DNA of 45,666 nucleotides from Byssovorax sp. (GTDB lineage Bacteria; Myxococcota_A; Polyangia; Polyangiales; Polyangiaceae), in the NCBI GenBank assembly GCA_025362495.1, contig JANYGI010000076.1, positions 1 to 45,666 of the forward strand, written 5' to 3'. A program made the translations under genes and the position numbers. The notes below the pieces were generated by a model, which was not told where the DNA came from, searched no databases, and saw only the letters and a list, made by a program, of their open reading frames with translations. Within the stretch, counting starts at the first letter, position 1; each line of letters starts with the position of its first letter. This document shows positions 1-8,043 of the stretch, one piece after another.

Positions 1-951
1 GCGTCCAGCCCGGGCACGCATCATGTGCATGCGTACCGGACGAGCACCCCGCCCGACAAGGTATCTCCCGACGTCTTCGACTGCGGCGATCTGGCCGGGC
101 CGCTCCTCTACACGGCCCAGAAAGAGGTCGAGTCGACCCGGTTTCAGCCGGGGGTCGGCGTCAAATTCGCGAAGGGCGAGGTCGTCCGGCTCGAGCTGCA
201 CTATCTCAACACCGGCGAAGCCGCGGCGGACGCCGAGCTGCGGCTCAACCTCTGGTTCGCCGGAGCCCCGCTCACCGCCGAGGCGGGCAGCTTGTTCATG
301 TACGATCACGACATCGCCGTCCCCCCGCACGGCAAAGCGACGACGCGGATGCACTGCGAGGTCCCGAGCGACATCGCCATCACGTCCATCCTCCCTCACG
401 TCCACGCCCACGGGACGGGAGAGCGAATCTACCTGAGCGGCAAGGGCGTCAATCCGCCGAAGCTCCTGGTCGGCTCGAAAGGGTATGGCGATCTGGAGAC
501 TCGATATTTCGACGACGCGCCGATCGCGGTCAAGGCCGGGCAAGCCCTCGACTTCGAGTGCGACTTCCAGAACGACGGCTCGACCGGGCTGCTCGCGGGC
601 TCGTCGACCACGAAGGCCGAGATGTGCATGATCCTCGGGAGCTATTATCCCCGCCTCCCCCCGGCAGCAGAGTGGTGCACCCTGGCGGGCTCGGGCCCGC
701 TCCACGAGGGAAAGACCACCTGCAAAGACGCCTTGAAGTGCGCGACGACGAAGATGGACGACGACTCGTTCGAGCAGGAGGCGTGCGTCATCGACGTCTG
801 CCAGGCCTCTTCCGCGGCCTACGACGACGTCAACAACTGCGGGGACAATCGCTGTCCCGAGAAATGCCCCGGCAAGCACTGCTCCGAGTGCCTCGACGAG
901 AAGTGCAAGGGCGAGCTCGGGGCCTGCAAGGCCGCGACCTGCAGCCCCTGA
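1..951 (+). CDS. Copper type II monooxygenase-like secreted protein, 5' truncated
   Basis: The frame is open to the first base and already codes for HHVHAYR before the GTG at 25, so the true start lies outside the window. HHVHAYR, LHYLN, HVHAHGTG and AEMCMILGSYYP resemble the copper-ligand and core motifs of the PHM/DBM fold (copper type II ascorbate-dependent monooxygenases). After this core the last ~90 residues are rich in Cys (CGDNRCPEKCPGKHCSEC), a typical extracellular disulfide tail in myxobacterial proteins. The protein is probably exported and may bind copper through the His and Met residues. Real substrate and enzymatic activity are unknown. The stop TGA at 949-951 directly abuts the stop of the convergent acetyltransferase. 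Confidence 0.75.
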   Translation, partial: ASSPGTHHVHAYRTSTPPDKVSPDVFDCGDLAGPLLYTAQKEVESTRFQPGVGVKFAKGEVVRLELHYLNTGEAAADAELRLNLWFAGAPLTAEAGSLFMYDHDIAVPPHGKATTRMHCEVPSDIAITSILPHVHAHGTGERIYLSGKGVNPPKLLVGSKGYGDLETRYFDDAPIAVKAGQALDFECDFQNDGSTGLLAGSSTTKAEMCMILGSYYPRLPPAAEWCTLAGSGPLHEGKTTCKDALKCATTKMDDDSFEQEACVIDVCQASSAAYDDVNNCGDNRCPEKCPGKHCSECLDEKCKGELGACKAATCSP

Positions 952-1521
952 TCAGGAGGGCTCTCGGCCGAAATCCGCCGTGGTGAGCGAGAAGAGCGCC
1001 GCGTCGATCACCTCGTCACGGAGGATGAGGCGGCTCCGCATCAGGCCCTCACGCGTGGCCCCGGCCTTCTCGGCGACGCGCTGGCTCCCGATGTTTCCAG
1101 GCGCCGTGAGGATCTCGAGGCGGTTCAACCGCAGCTCCTCGACGCCGAACCGCGCCACCCGCCGCGCCAGCGCCGAGCCGAGCCCCTGGCCCGTCGCCGT
1201 CGATCGGACCCAGTAACCGAGGTTGGCGAAGCCGTGCATCCGGTTGATCTGGCTGATGCTGCAGTCGGCGAGCACGTCACCACTCGCGACGTCGACGGCG
1301 ACGAACGAGTACTGCGTCCCCTTCGACCATCCACCCTGGCAGAGCTCGAGCCACGTCACCGTGTCTTCGAGCGAATAGCCCGCGTGAGCCCAGGGCATCC
1401 AGGTCGCGAGCTCGGCGACCGAGGCGCGCACCGCCTCGAGGACGCGAGGGGCGTCGCCGATCTCGGAGCGGCGGATCCGCACGGTGTTTCGCCGAAGGGC
1501 AAGAGTCTCGTCGATATCCAT
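952..1521 (-). CDS. GNAT family N-acetyltransferase (RimJ/RimL-like)
   Basis: This is a 189-residue protein if translation starts at the ATG at 1521, four bases after the rarA stop. An in-frame ATG at 1581 would overlap rarA and adds a basic, low-complexity tail, so the inner start is preferred. The sequence has the acetyl-CoA motif TGQGLGSAL and the RimJ/RimL-type pattern LEILTAPGNIGSQRVAEKAG followed by GLMRSR. Such enzymes acetylate N-terminal amino groups of ribosomal proteins or small amines; the substrate here cannot be told. It is the last gene of the minus-strand run yggS, TlpA-like, rarA, GNAT. Confidence 0.85.
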   Translation of the reverse strand: MDIDETLALRRNTVRIRRSEIGDAPRVLEAVRASVAELATWMPWAHAGYSLEDTVTWLELCQGGWSKGTQYSFVAVDVASGDVLADCSISQINRMHGFANLGYWVRSTATGQGLGSALARRVARFGVEELRLNRLEILTAPGNIGSQRVAEKAGATREGLMRSRLILRDEVIDAALFSLTTADFGREPS

Positions 1522-1525
1522 CCAG

Positions 1526-2887
1526 TCATCCCTCGCCGCGGACGCGCCGGACGCGCTCCGCGATCTGCTTTTCGTAGCCACGCTCGGTGGGCTCGTAGAA
1601 GCGCTCTCCTTTGATCTCCTCGGGCAAGTACACCTCGCCCGTCGCCACGCCGCCCTCTTCGTCGTGAGCGTAGCGATAGCCTTCCCCGTAGCCCTCGGCG
1701 CCCATCAGCTTCGTCACGGCGTTGCGTAGCTTCATCGGCACCGGGAGCGCGCCATGCGCCTGGACGGCCTCTTGTGCCTTGTGCCAGGCGATATTGCACG
1801 CGTTCGATTTCGGCGCCGTGGCGAGGTAAAGAGCGGCCTGCGCGATGGGATACATGCCCTCGGGCATACCCATCCTGCGGAACGCGGCGTCGGCGGCGAC
1901 GGTGAGCTCGAGGGCCCGTGGATCGGCGTTCCCCACGTCCTCGCTGGCGAAGATCATCATTCGTCGCAGCAGGAACAGGGGATCGTCGCCGGCCTCGATC
2001 ATCCGCATCAGCCAGTAGATCGCCCCGTCGGGATCCGAGCCGCGCATCGATTTGATGAAGGCGCTGATGACGTTGAAATGCTCTTCCCCGGACTTGTCGT
2101 AGAGCAGCGTCTTCTGCTCGCCCGAGCCGGCGACGACCTCGCGCGTGATCACCGTCTCTCCGCTGCGCTCGATCTCGGCGGCCGCGATTTCCAGGGTCGT
2201 CAGCGCCCGGCGCGCGTCGCCCTGCGCCAGCGCGGCGATGGCCTGGAGGGCGTCGTCCTCGGCCGTGAACGCGCCGTCGAGCCCCTGCGGCGAGGTGAGC
2301 GCGCGGCGGAGGATGTCAATGAGCTGCCCTGGATCGAGGAGCTGGAGGCGAAACACCTTGCAGCGCGAGAGCAGAGGCGCGTTGACGGCGAACGACGGGT
2401 TCTCGGTGGTGGCCCCGACCAGCGTTATCGTCCCGTCCTCCACGTGCGGCAGAAAGGCGTCTTGCTGGGCCTTGTTGAAGCGGTGGATCTCGTCGACGAA
2501 GAGGATGGTCCGTTTGCCCTCGTAGGCCCGGATCTTCTTCGCTTCACCGAGGATCTCGCGCAGCTCCGGGAGGCCCCCGAGCACCGCGTTGAAGGGCACG
2601 AAGCGCGCGTTGGTGGTGTGCGTGATGACGCGAGCGAGCGTGGTCTTGCCGGCGCCGGGCGGCCCCCAGAGGATCATCGAGGGCACGCGATCGGCGGCGA
2701 TGGCCCGGGCGAGGAGCTTCCCCGGCGCGAGGAGGTGGTCTTGCCCGATGACCTCGGACAGCGTGGCCGGGCGCATCCGCTCGGCGAGCGGGACGGTGCC
2801 CCGGAGCTCGGTATCGTGGCGCGTGGCGGCCTGAAAGAGCGTGGGATTCTCGGCGCCGAGGCGCGGTGGTTGCGCTCGTCGCGCCAT
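1526..2887 (-). CDS. rarA: Replication-associated recombination protein A (AAA+ ATPase)
   Basis: The product is 453 residues, close to E. coli RarA/MgsA (447). The Walker A motif GPPGAGKT lies at residues 75-82, the Walker B/DEAD-like segment is ILFVDEIHRF, and a sensor-like GATTENPSF follows. The C-terminal half has the clamp-loader-like region and the MgsA tail (MYPIAQAALYLATAPKSN, EEIKGERFYEP). RarA acts at stalled replication forks as an AAA+ ATPase related to RuvB and clamp loaders. The start chosen is the ATG at 2887 (MARRAQPP), two bases after the TlpA-like stop. A longer in-frame extension overlapping the upstream gene is Arg-rich and rejected. Confidence 0.95.
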   Translation of the reverse strand: MARRAQPPRLGAENPTLFQAATRHDTELRGTVPLAERMRPATLSEVIGQDHLLAPGKLLARAIAADRVPSMILWGPPGAGKTTLARVITHTTNARFVPFNAVLGGLPELREILGEAKKIRAYEGKRTILFVDEIHRFNKAQQDAFLPHVEDGTITLVGATTENPSFAVNAPLLSRCKVFRLQLLDPGQLIDILRRALTSPQGLDGAFTAEDDALQAIAALAQGDARRALTTLEIAAAEIERSGETVITREVVAGSGEQKTLLYDKSGEEHFNVISAFIKSMRGSDPDGAIYWLMRMIEAGDDPLFLLRRMMIFASEDVGNADPRALELTVAADAAFRRMGMPEGMYPIAQAALYLATAPKSNACNIAWHKAQEAVQAHGALPVPMKLRNAVTKLMGAEGYGEGYRYAHDEEGGVATGEVYLPEEIKGERFYEPTERGYEKQIAERVRRVRGEG

Positions 2888-2889
2888 GG

Positions 2890-3423
2890 TCACTCCGCGA
2901 GGACGACGTTGACGGCGCGGCGAACATCGCCCGTGTCGCGGCCAATCCAGCGCACGATCCCGTGCCGATCGATCACGAACGTGAGCGGGATGTTGCCGAC
3001 GCGGTAATTGCCCGCGATGCGCATGTGCGGATCGAGGACGATGGGGAACTTCGCGTGGAGGTGCTGCGCGAGGAGGAGCGCGTCGTCGGCCGACTCGTCG
3101 ACGCTGACGCCGATGACCATCACGCCGTCGTCGCGCTTGTCGTTGTAGAGATCGTTGAGCGCGGGGATCGACTCCTGACAACCGACGCACCACGAGGCCC
3201 AGAAATCGACCACGGTGACGCGCGTGCGCGGGCTCCCGGGGAGGCCGACGTCGCGATCGGCGGTGGCCATCTCGTGGAACTCGGGCGCGGGATTGCCGAT
3301 CATCGAGTGGCCGATCGAGGGCGGCATCGCGCCGGTGCAGCCGCCGAGGAGGCCAATCGAGACGGCGAGGAGCGAGGCGCGCGCGAAGGGCATGGCGGCC
3401 GCGAGCATACGACGGCGGGTCAC
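2890..3423 (-). CDS. TlpA/ResA-like thioredoxin-fold lipoprotein
   Basis: This is a thiol-disulfide oxidoreductase-like protein of 177 residues. It has an N-terminal hydrophobic segment ending in a lipobox (LLGGC), so it is probably a lipoprotein in the cell envelope. The thioredoxin-fold core carries WASWCVGC with an intact CxxC, then IPLTFVIDRHG with the cis-Pro region. TlpA/ResA proteins reduce disulfides outside the cytoplasm, often for cytochrome c maturation. The start is GTG at 3423, in a 4-nt GTGA overlap with yggS; ATG codons 15 and 30 bases further in are alternatives. Its role inside a yggS-rarA run is not obvious. The Ccm genes lie about 31 kb away. Confidence 0.88.
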   Translation of the reverse strand: MTRRRMLAAAMPFARASLLAVSIGLLGGCTGAMPPSIGHSMIGNPAPEFHEMATADRDVGLPGSPRTRVTVVDFWASWCVGCQESIPALNDLYNDKRDDGVMVIGVSVDESADDALLLAQHLHAKFPIVLDPHMRIAGNYRVGNIPLTFVIDRHGIVRWIGRDTGDVRRAVNVVLAE

Positions 3424-4124
3424 GCGCGGGCCCCGAAGATCGCTGTCCCCACGCGCACCAGCGTCGCGCCCTCGGCGATGGCGACGGGGAAATCGTGGGA
3501 CATGCCCATCGATAGCTCGGGCAGCGCCGCGGCGCCGCCGTGCGCGTCGCGGAGCGCGCGCAGCGCCTGAAAACGCGGGCGCGTGAGCTCGGCGTCGTCC
3601 TCGGCGGGAGGGATGCTCATCAGCCCGACGGCGCGCAGGTGCGCGAGCTTTGCTGTCGCGGCGAGCAGCGCGCCGAGATCGGCCGGAGCGCAGCCGCCCT
3701 TGCTCGCTTCACCTTCGAGGTTGACCTCGATCAGCACGCTGACGACGACGCCCGCGGCGGCGGCGCGCCTGTCGATCTCGATCGCGAGATCGGCTCGATC
3801 CACCGCGTGGATGAAGCGCGCGTGCGGGACGATCAGCTTGACCTTGTTGCGCTGGAGCTGGCCGATGAAGTGCCACACGAGGTCCGGGAGATCGCGCAGC
3901 GCGGCGGCCTTCTCGGCGAGCTCTTGCGCGTAGTTCTCGCCGAAATCGCGCTGCCCTGCGGCGTGGGCGGCGCGGATGTCCTCGGCGGGCTTGTGCTTGG
4001 AGACGGCGACGAGGCGCGCGGATCCAGGGGCGCGCCCCGCCTTCGCGGTCGCCTCGTCGATGGTCCGTTTCACCCCGGCGAGGCGCCCGGAGATGCCTGT
4101 CGCGTCGCTCGGATCGATGGTCAC
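3420..4124 (-). CDS. yggS: YggS/PROSC family pyridoxal 5'-phosphate homeostasis protein
   Basis: This is a PLP-binding protein of 234 residues with the alanine-racemase-like barrel fold. Family landmarks are LVAVSKHKP with the PLP lysine near residue 43, [20 protein letters not shown], and the phosphate-binding SMGMSHDF. Members keep free PLP at safe levels and affect amino-acid pools; no catalytic reaction is established. The start is a GTG at 4124 (MTIDPSD). It heads the minus-strand run and its stop overlaps the start of the TlpA-like gene by 4 nt, suggesting translational coupling. Confidence 0.95.
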   Translation of the reverse strand: MTIDPSDATGISGRLAGVKRTIDEATAKAGRAPGSARLVAVSKHKPAEDIRAAHAAGQRDFGENYAQELAEKAAALRDLPDLVWHFIGQLQRNKVKLIVPHARFIHAVDRADLAIEIDRRAAAAGVVVSVLIEVNLEGEASKGGCAPADLGALLAATAKLAHLRAVGLMSIPPAEDDAELTRPRFQALRALRDAHGGAAALPELSMGMSHDFPVAIAEGATLVRVGTAIFGARA

Positions 4125-4284
4125 GCGCGCACCATAGAGCCTGGGCGGCAGAGCACCAACCGATCGCGACGTCCGAACCCGTGCCAGCCTGTGCCGAGCC
4201 CCGGCGCGAGGGCGACGCGAGAACCGCGGGAATCATGGCGCTTTGCTGTGGCGCGGCCGTTGCAGCGACGGGGTTTCCCCGACC

Positions 4285-4656
4285 ATGCGAAACCTTGCCC
4301 TCGTCGCCTTCGCCGCCCTCACGCTGGTGGCCGGCTGCATCTTCAATCCGCAGCCCGATCCTCCGGGAGGGGATCCGACGAAGGGTTCCGGCGGCGGGTT
4401 CGCCGGATCGACGAGCGTCGGCGCGGGCACGTCGGGCGGGAGCGGCGGATCGAGCGCGCCGGGCACATCCGGCACGTCGGGGACCTCGACGGGCGCGACC
4501 GGTGGAGGCAGCACCTCGAGCGGCACGGGGACGAGCGGCGCGGGCGGCGGCGGCGGGGCCGGCGCGGGCGGCGACTGCAACCCGCTCGGCACGGGCACCT
4601 CGGGAGCGACGAGCAGCGGCACGAACGGCGCCGGTGGAGCCGGAGGCGGCTGCTGA
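4285..4656 (+). CDS. Small Gly/Ser/Thr-rich lipoprotein with FNPQPDPPG motif (copy 1)
   Basis: The 123-residue product starts at the ATG at 4285 with a lipoprotein signal peptide (MRNLALVAFAALTLVAGC, lipobox LVAGC, Cys 18). Right after the lipidated Cys comes IFNPQPDPPGG. The rest is a disordered tract of Gly, Ser, Thr and Ala with two Cys near the end. No enzymatic domain is visible. The downstream gene at 4718 starts the same way, so the two are tandem paralogues. It probably sits in the outer membrane facing the periplasm or surface; its function is unknown. A 5' extension to 4243 is rejected because it would bury the signal peptide. Confidence 0.8.
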   Translation: MRNLALVAFAALTLVAGCIFNPQPDPPGGDPTKGSGGGFAGSTSVGAGTSGGSGGSSAPGTSGTSGTSTGATGGGSTSSGTGTSGAGGGGGAGAGGDCNPLGTGTSGATSSGTNGAGGAGGGC

Positions 4657-4668
4657 TCGCGACGACGG

Positions 4669-4688
4669 ACGAGGCCTGTGCGCCTCGT
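4669..4688. terminator. Hairpin between the two small lipoprotein genes
   Basis: ACGAGGC (4669-4675) and GCCTCGT (4682-4688) form a 7-bp perfect stem with a 6-nt loop. There is no T-run after it, so it could attenuate rather than terminate transcription between the paralogues. Confidence 0.3.
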
Positions 4689-4717
4689 GGTAGCGTGCGA
4701 TTGAAGCGAGGCTGACG

Positions 4718-5095
4718 ATGCGAAAATACTCCATTCTTGGCCTGGTCATCGTGGCGAGCTGCGTGTTCAACCCGCAGCCCGATCCGCCGGGAGCCGCCGA
4801 CGAGGCGCCGTCGAGCGGCTCGGGCGCGGGCGGTGGCGACTCGATCACGAGCACCGGCGGCGCAACAGGCACGGTCACGGTGGGCGCGGGCGGTTCGGCG
4901 ACGGGCGCAGGCGGGGCCGGCGGCGCGGCCGAGGCGACGTCGACGGGCGCGACGAGCACGTCGACGGGCACGACGAGCAGCGCCACGAGCAGCTCCAGCG
5001 GCACGACGACGAGCAGCTCCACGGCCGCCACGGGCAGCAGCGGAAGCACGGGCGGGGCCGGCGGCGCGGGCGACGGCGGCGCGGGCGGGCACTGA
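4718..5095 (+). CDS. Small Gly/Ser/Thr-rich lipoprotein with FNPQPDPPG motif (copy 2)
   Basis: The 125-residue product has a short lipoprotein signal (MRKYSILGLVIVASC, Cys 15) followed by VFNPQPDPPGA, nearly identical to copy 1. The remainder is low-complexity Gly/Ser/Thr/Ala with runs such as STGTTSSATSSSS and ends in GAGGH. It lacks the Cys residues seen in the tail of copy 1. A GAGG ribosome-binding sequence precedes the ATG. The tail has diverged completely while the short N-terminal motif is kept, suggesting selection on the motif next to the lipidated Cys. Function unknown. Confidence 0.8.
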   Translation: MRKYSILGLVIVASCVFNPQPDPPGAADEAPSSGSGAGGGDSITSTGGATGTVTVGAGGSATGAGGAGGAAEATSTGATSTSTGTTSSATSSSSGTTTSSSTAATGSSGSTGGAGGAGDGGAGGH

Positions 5096-5108
5096 CGACG
5101 AGCGGAGC

Positions 5109-5129
5109 GGGGCCTGCGCGACAGGCCCC
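5109..5129. terminator. GC-rich hairpin after the lipoprotein pair
   Basis: GGGGCCTG (5109-5116) and CAGGCCCC (5122-5129) form a perfect 8-bp stem with loop CGCGA, 13 bases after the stop at 5095. No T-run follows, so termination would be weak or factor-assisted. Confidence 0.45.
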
Positions 5130-5171
5130 CTCCACGCTTCACGAAGCGGGCTCGACTGGCACGCTGGAGAT

Positions 5172-5209
5172 GCGCTGTGGCGGTCGATGACATCGACTCT
5201 CCACAGCGC
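5172..5209. terminator. Nested inverted repeat between convergent genes
   Basis: GCGCTGTGG (5172-5180) pairs with CCACAGCGC (5201-5209). Inside the loop a second palindrome, TCGATG-A-CATCGA, is present. The element lies between the plus-strand lipoprotein and the minus-strand cNMP-binding gene and reads the same on both strands. It could be a bidirectional terminator or a protein-binding palindrome. Confidence 0.4.
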
Positions 5210-5232
5210 GTCAGCGCCGCTTCAACGGCCTC

Positions 5233-5745
5233 TCACGGGCGCCGGGTGAACTGGTCCATCATGTTGCCGACCAGCTCGGAGAGCAGGCCGTCGGCGACGC
5301 GCAGGCGGCGCGAGAGCTCCCGCGCGACGTTGAGCACCAGGAGCGAATAGGATCGCAGATCGCGGCGATACAGCACGTCGAGATCGTGTGCCGTGAAGCG
5401 GAGGAGCTGCGCCGGCGCGACCACCCGCATCGTCGCCGAGCGCGGCAGGACGTCGAGGATCGACATCTCGCCGAACCAGTCGCCGGGGCCGAGGAGGGCG
5501 ACGCGCGTCTCGTGGCCGCGCTTGGACCGACGCAGCACCTCGACCTCGCCGTCGAGGATCACGAAGAGATCGCGGCCGGCCTCGCCCTCGTGAAAGACGT
5601 CGACGCCGGACGAGAGCTCGAGCCGGGCGAGGGCCGCGACGAACGTCTCGAGGATCTCGTCGCTCAGGCCGCCGAAGAGGCCAATCTCGCGCAGGCGCCC
5701 CACGGTCGGGGGAGGCGTCAGGTTGGGGGGCGGGGCTAGAGACAT
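5233..5745 (-). CDS. Stand-alone cyclic-nucleotide-binding domain protein
   Basis: The 170-residue product starts at the ATG at 5745 (MSLAPPPNL). The cNMP-binding fold is clear: LFGGLSDEILETF, EGEAGRDLFVILDGEVEV, and the phosphate-binding cassette FGEMSILDVLPRSAT, which keeps the Glu and Arg that contact cyclic nucleotide. A helical tail follows (LNVARELSRRLRVADGLL). There is no helix-turn-helix, so it is not a Crp/Fnr transcription factor by itself and may signal through a partner. Its start overlaps the end of the upstream Cys-rich lipoprotein gene by 10 nt in another frame, so the two are probably co-translated. Confidence 0.88.
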   Translation of the reverse strand: MSLAPPPNLTPPPTVGRLREIGLFGGLSDEILETFVAALARLELSSGVDVFHEGEAGRDLFVILDGEVEVLRRSKRGHETRVALLGPGDWFGEMSILDVLPRSATMRVVAPAQLLRFTAHDLDVLYRRDLRSYSLLVLNVARELSRRLRVADGLLSELVGNMMDQFTRRP

Positions 5746-6623
5746 GCCCCGTACTCTTCGTTGCCGACCAGCTCGGGCGTCGCGAAAAAGAGGCACTTGG
5801 TGCCCGCGGGGCAAGCGTTCGGCGCGCTGGCTTTGCAGTTCTTCAGGCACTTCACCGCGGTGGGGTTGGTGGTGTTGAAGCAGCCGAACGTGGGGGCGCA
5901 GTCGGCGCCCGTGACACACGTGGCGCCTTGTTGCCCGGCGCCGGAGCCGGTGCAGTGGGTGAGGAAGCGCATCTGCCCCTTGGACTCTTGCGCGACCTCG
6001 CAGGCGGTGCCGGCCGCGGGACAGCCGGTGTTCGTCGTGGGATCGCAGTTCTCGGTGCAGAGCGAGACGCCGGGGATGGGCATCATGTTGCTGTCGTTGA
6101 GGCCGATGATGCAGAGGCCGCCGGGCGCGGTGCAGTCGCTGTCGCTGTCGCAGAACCGGCTGCAGGTGCTGACCGTCGGCGCGGTGTTGACGCAGAGGAG
6201 GCCCGCGGCGCAGTCCGGGCCAGTGCACACCTGGCCCAGGCCGGTGTTGCCCGTCGTGCCGCAGGTGACGCCCGTCGAGTCGACGGTGCACTGCTGGCCC
6301 GCAGCGCAGCCGCATTGCGGGACGGTGAGCTTGCACGGGCTGTCCACGCAGGCGGGCCCGGAGCTCGTCGAGGACGCGGCGTTGCTCGTCGAGGTGGTCG
6401 AGCTCGTCGAGCCCGACGTCGCGTCGCCGCCGACGCCGCCCGTGCTGCTGGTCGTGGGGTTGCCGCTCGTCGTCGCGCTGCCCGTCGTGGGGTTGCCCGT
6501 CGGGTTGCCTCCGCTGCCGGGACCGCTGGAATCGCCGCCTACACCGCCGGTGGTGGAGGCCTTGGCACACGCGGAGAGGAGCACGAGCAAGCTGCTGAAA
6601 AGAAGGAGCGATCGCGGTCGCAT
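5736..6623 (-). CDS. Cys-rich lipoprotein with Thr/Ser/Gly linker
   Basis: The 295-residue product starts at the ATG at 6623 with a lipoprotein signal (MRPRSLLLFSSLLVLLSAC). A ~65-residue Gly/Ser/Thr linker follows, then a Cys-rich region with recurrent units such as CVDSPCKLTVPQCGCAAG, CTGPDCAAGLLC, CSRFCDSDSDC and CVTGADCAPTFGC. Spacing resembles the dickkopf-like or disulfide-knot repeats common in myxobacterial surface proteins. It is likely an extracellular or outer-membrane lipoprotein; function unknown. The in-frame sequence upstream of this ATG is not signal-like. It overlaps the cNMP-binding gene downstream. Confidence 0.85.
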   Translation of the reverse strand: MRPRSLLLFSSLLVLLSACAKASTTGGVGGDSSGPGSGGNPTGNPTTGSATTSGNPTTSSTGGVGGDATSGSTSSTTSTSNAASSTSSGPACVDSPCKLTVPQCGCAAGQQCTVDSTGVTCGTTGNTGLGQVCTGPDCAAGLLCVNTAPTVSTCSRFCDSDSDCTAPGGLCIIGLNDSNMMPIPGVSLCTENCDPTTNTGCPAAGTACEVAQESKGQMRFLTHCTGSGAGQQGATCVTGADCAPTFGCFNTTNPTAVKCLKNCKASAPNACPAGTKCLFFATPELVGNEEYGACL

Positions 6624-6682
6624 GGGGCACCTCGCGAACGAGAAAAAGCGTGTGCCGGAGGCTACGCCTGTCACCTCAAAGG

Positions 6683-7126
6683 TCAACGTTCTGCGAGATC
6701 CTTCGTGAACACGATCCGCAGGCGACCGGGGCCAGCGTAGTCCTCGACCTCGCTCATCGCCCAGCCGAGGTCTTGATGGAAGCGGACGCTGCCCTCGTTG
6801 CCGAGCGTGGTGATCGCCTTGAGGCTGCGGCAACCCTCGTGAGCGCAGTCACGCTCGAAGGCCGTGTAGAGCAGCCTGGCGACGCCGCGACGACGGTAAT
6901 CCGGGTGAATCCCCACCAGGTGTACGTAACCCACCGAAGCATCGGGGCAGTTGAACCCGAGCAGGAAGCCAACGAGGATGCCGTCGCTCTCGACGACGCG
7001 AGCGAGGCGCCCGAGCTCGTAGAAGAACATCGGGTGCGCCAGAGCGCTGGTCGGGCCACCCCACCAGCGGTCGATCACGCGCACTATCTGGTCGTAGTCC
7101 GCCTTGGCAAGGGGGCGAGTGTCCAT
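6683..7126 (-). CDS. GNAT family N-acetyltransferase
   Basis: The 147-residue product has the GNAT core: LVGFLLGFN (beta 4), [23 protein letters not shown] with the acetyl-CoA loop RRRGVA, then [15 protein letters not shown]. The ATG at 7126 is preferred because GGAGGAAGG lies at good distance; an ATG two codons upstream (7132) is possible. The Cys-rich lipoprotein gene starts 59 bases downstream on the same strand. Substrate unknown. Confidence 0.9.
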   Translation of the reverse strand: MDTRPLAKADYDQIVRVIDRWWGGPTSALAHPMFFYELGRLARVVESDGILVGFLLGFNCPDASVGYVHLVGIHPDYRRRGVARLLYTAFERDCAHEGCRSLKAITTLGNEGSVRFHQDLGWAMSEVEDYAGPGRLRIVFTKDLAER

Positions 7127-7323
7127 TCCCATCCTTCCTCCGAGATGCTGCGGCGGCGCTGGCCGTCCGCTGCCGTTCAAAATCCGACGCTAGCAGGTTA
7201 TGTGCACGGCGGCGCCGCGGTTTCTCCCGCAGAGCGGACGTTCTCCGGCGCGCGGGATCTTGCGTCGGCCGAGGCGGGCGCGGACGCGAGCATCGGCCGC
7301 GACGCCGTGCTAGGCGCTGCACC

Positions 7324-8043
7324 GTGCAAACGACGCTGATCGCGCCCTCGATCCTCTCCGCCGACTTCGGCCGTCTCGCCGAGGATGTGCGCGCCGTCGA
7401 GGAGGCCGGAGCCGACTGGATCCACGTCGACGTGATGGATGGGCGCTTCGTTCCCAACATCACGGTAGGCCCGCTGATCGTCAGCGCCGTGCGCCGCGCG
7501 ACGAAGCTCCCGATCGATGTGCACCTGATGATCGTCGAGCCCGAGCGCTACGTGGACGAGTTCCGCAAGGCCGGCGCCGATTCGATCTCGGTCCACGTCG
7601 AGGCTTCGCCGCACCTGCACCGCACGGTGCAGCAGATCAAGGCGCTCGGCGCGAAGGCCGGCGTGGTGCTCAACCCGCACACGCCGGAAGAGTCGATCCG
7701 CCACGTGATCGCCGACGTCGATCTGGTGCTCGTGATGAGCGTCAACCCCGGCTTCGGCGGGCAGTCGTTCATCCCCGCGGCGCTGCCGAAGCTGCGCGCT
7801 CTCCGCGCGATGATCGACGCCTCGGGCCGCGACGTGGCCCTCGAGGTCGACGGCGGCGTGAGCCACGCGACGTCGGGCGACGTGGTGGCCGCGGGAGCGC
7901 GCGTGCTGGTCGCGGGATCCGCGGTGTTCGGCGCGGTGAAGCCCGGTGAGACGCCGACGTACGAGGAGCGCGTGAAGCGCTATGCGGCGGCGATCGTGAA
8001 GATCCGCGACGGCTACCGCGACGCGTCCGGGCCGGCCCGTTGA
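7324..8043 (+). CDS. rpe: Ribulose-phosphate 3-epimerase
   Basis: The 239-residue product is a full-length Rpe, interconverting ribulose 5-phosphate and xylulose 5-phosphate in the pentose phosphate pathway. Diagnostic segments are [56 protein letters not shown] and EVDGGV, with metal-binding His and catalytic Asp residues in place. The start is GTG at 7324 (MQTTLIAPS). The stop overlaps the TTG start of the next gene (TTGA). The 197-nt divergent region before it holds the promoters of rpe and the GNAT gene. Confidence 0.97.
   Translation: MQTTLIAPSILSADFGRLAEDVRAVEEAGADWIHVDVMDGRFVPNITVGPLIVSAVRRATKLPIDVHLMIVEPERYVDEFRKAGADSISVHVEASPHLHRTVQQIKALGAKAGVVLNPHTPEESIRHVIADVDLVLVMSVNPGFGGQSFIPAALPKLRALRAMIDASGRDVALEVDGGVSHATSGDVVAAGARVLVAGSAVFGAVKPGETPTYEERVKRYAAAIVKIRDGYRDASGPAR

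Noticed and set aside
2888-3193. N-terminal extension of rarA into the TlpA-like gene
   Set aside because: It is Arg-rich, overlaps a real gene and is absent from the RarA family length.
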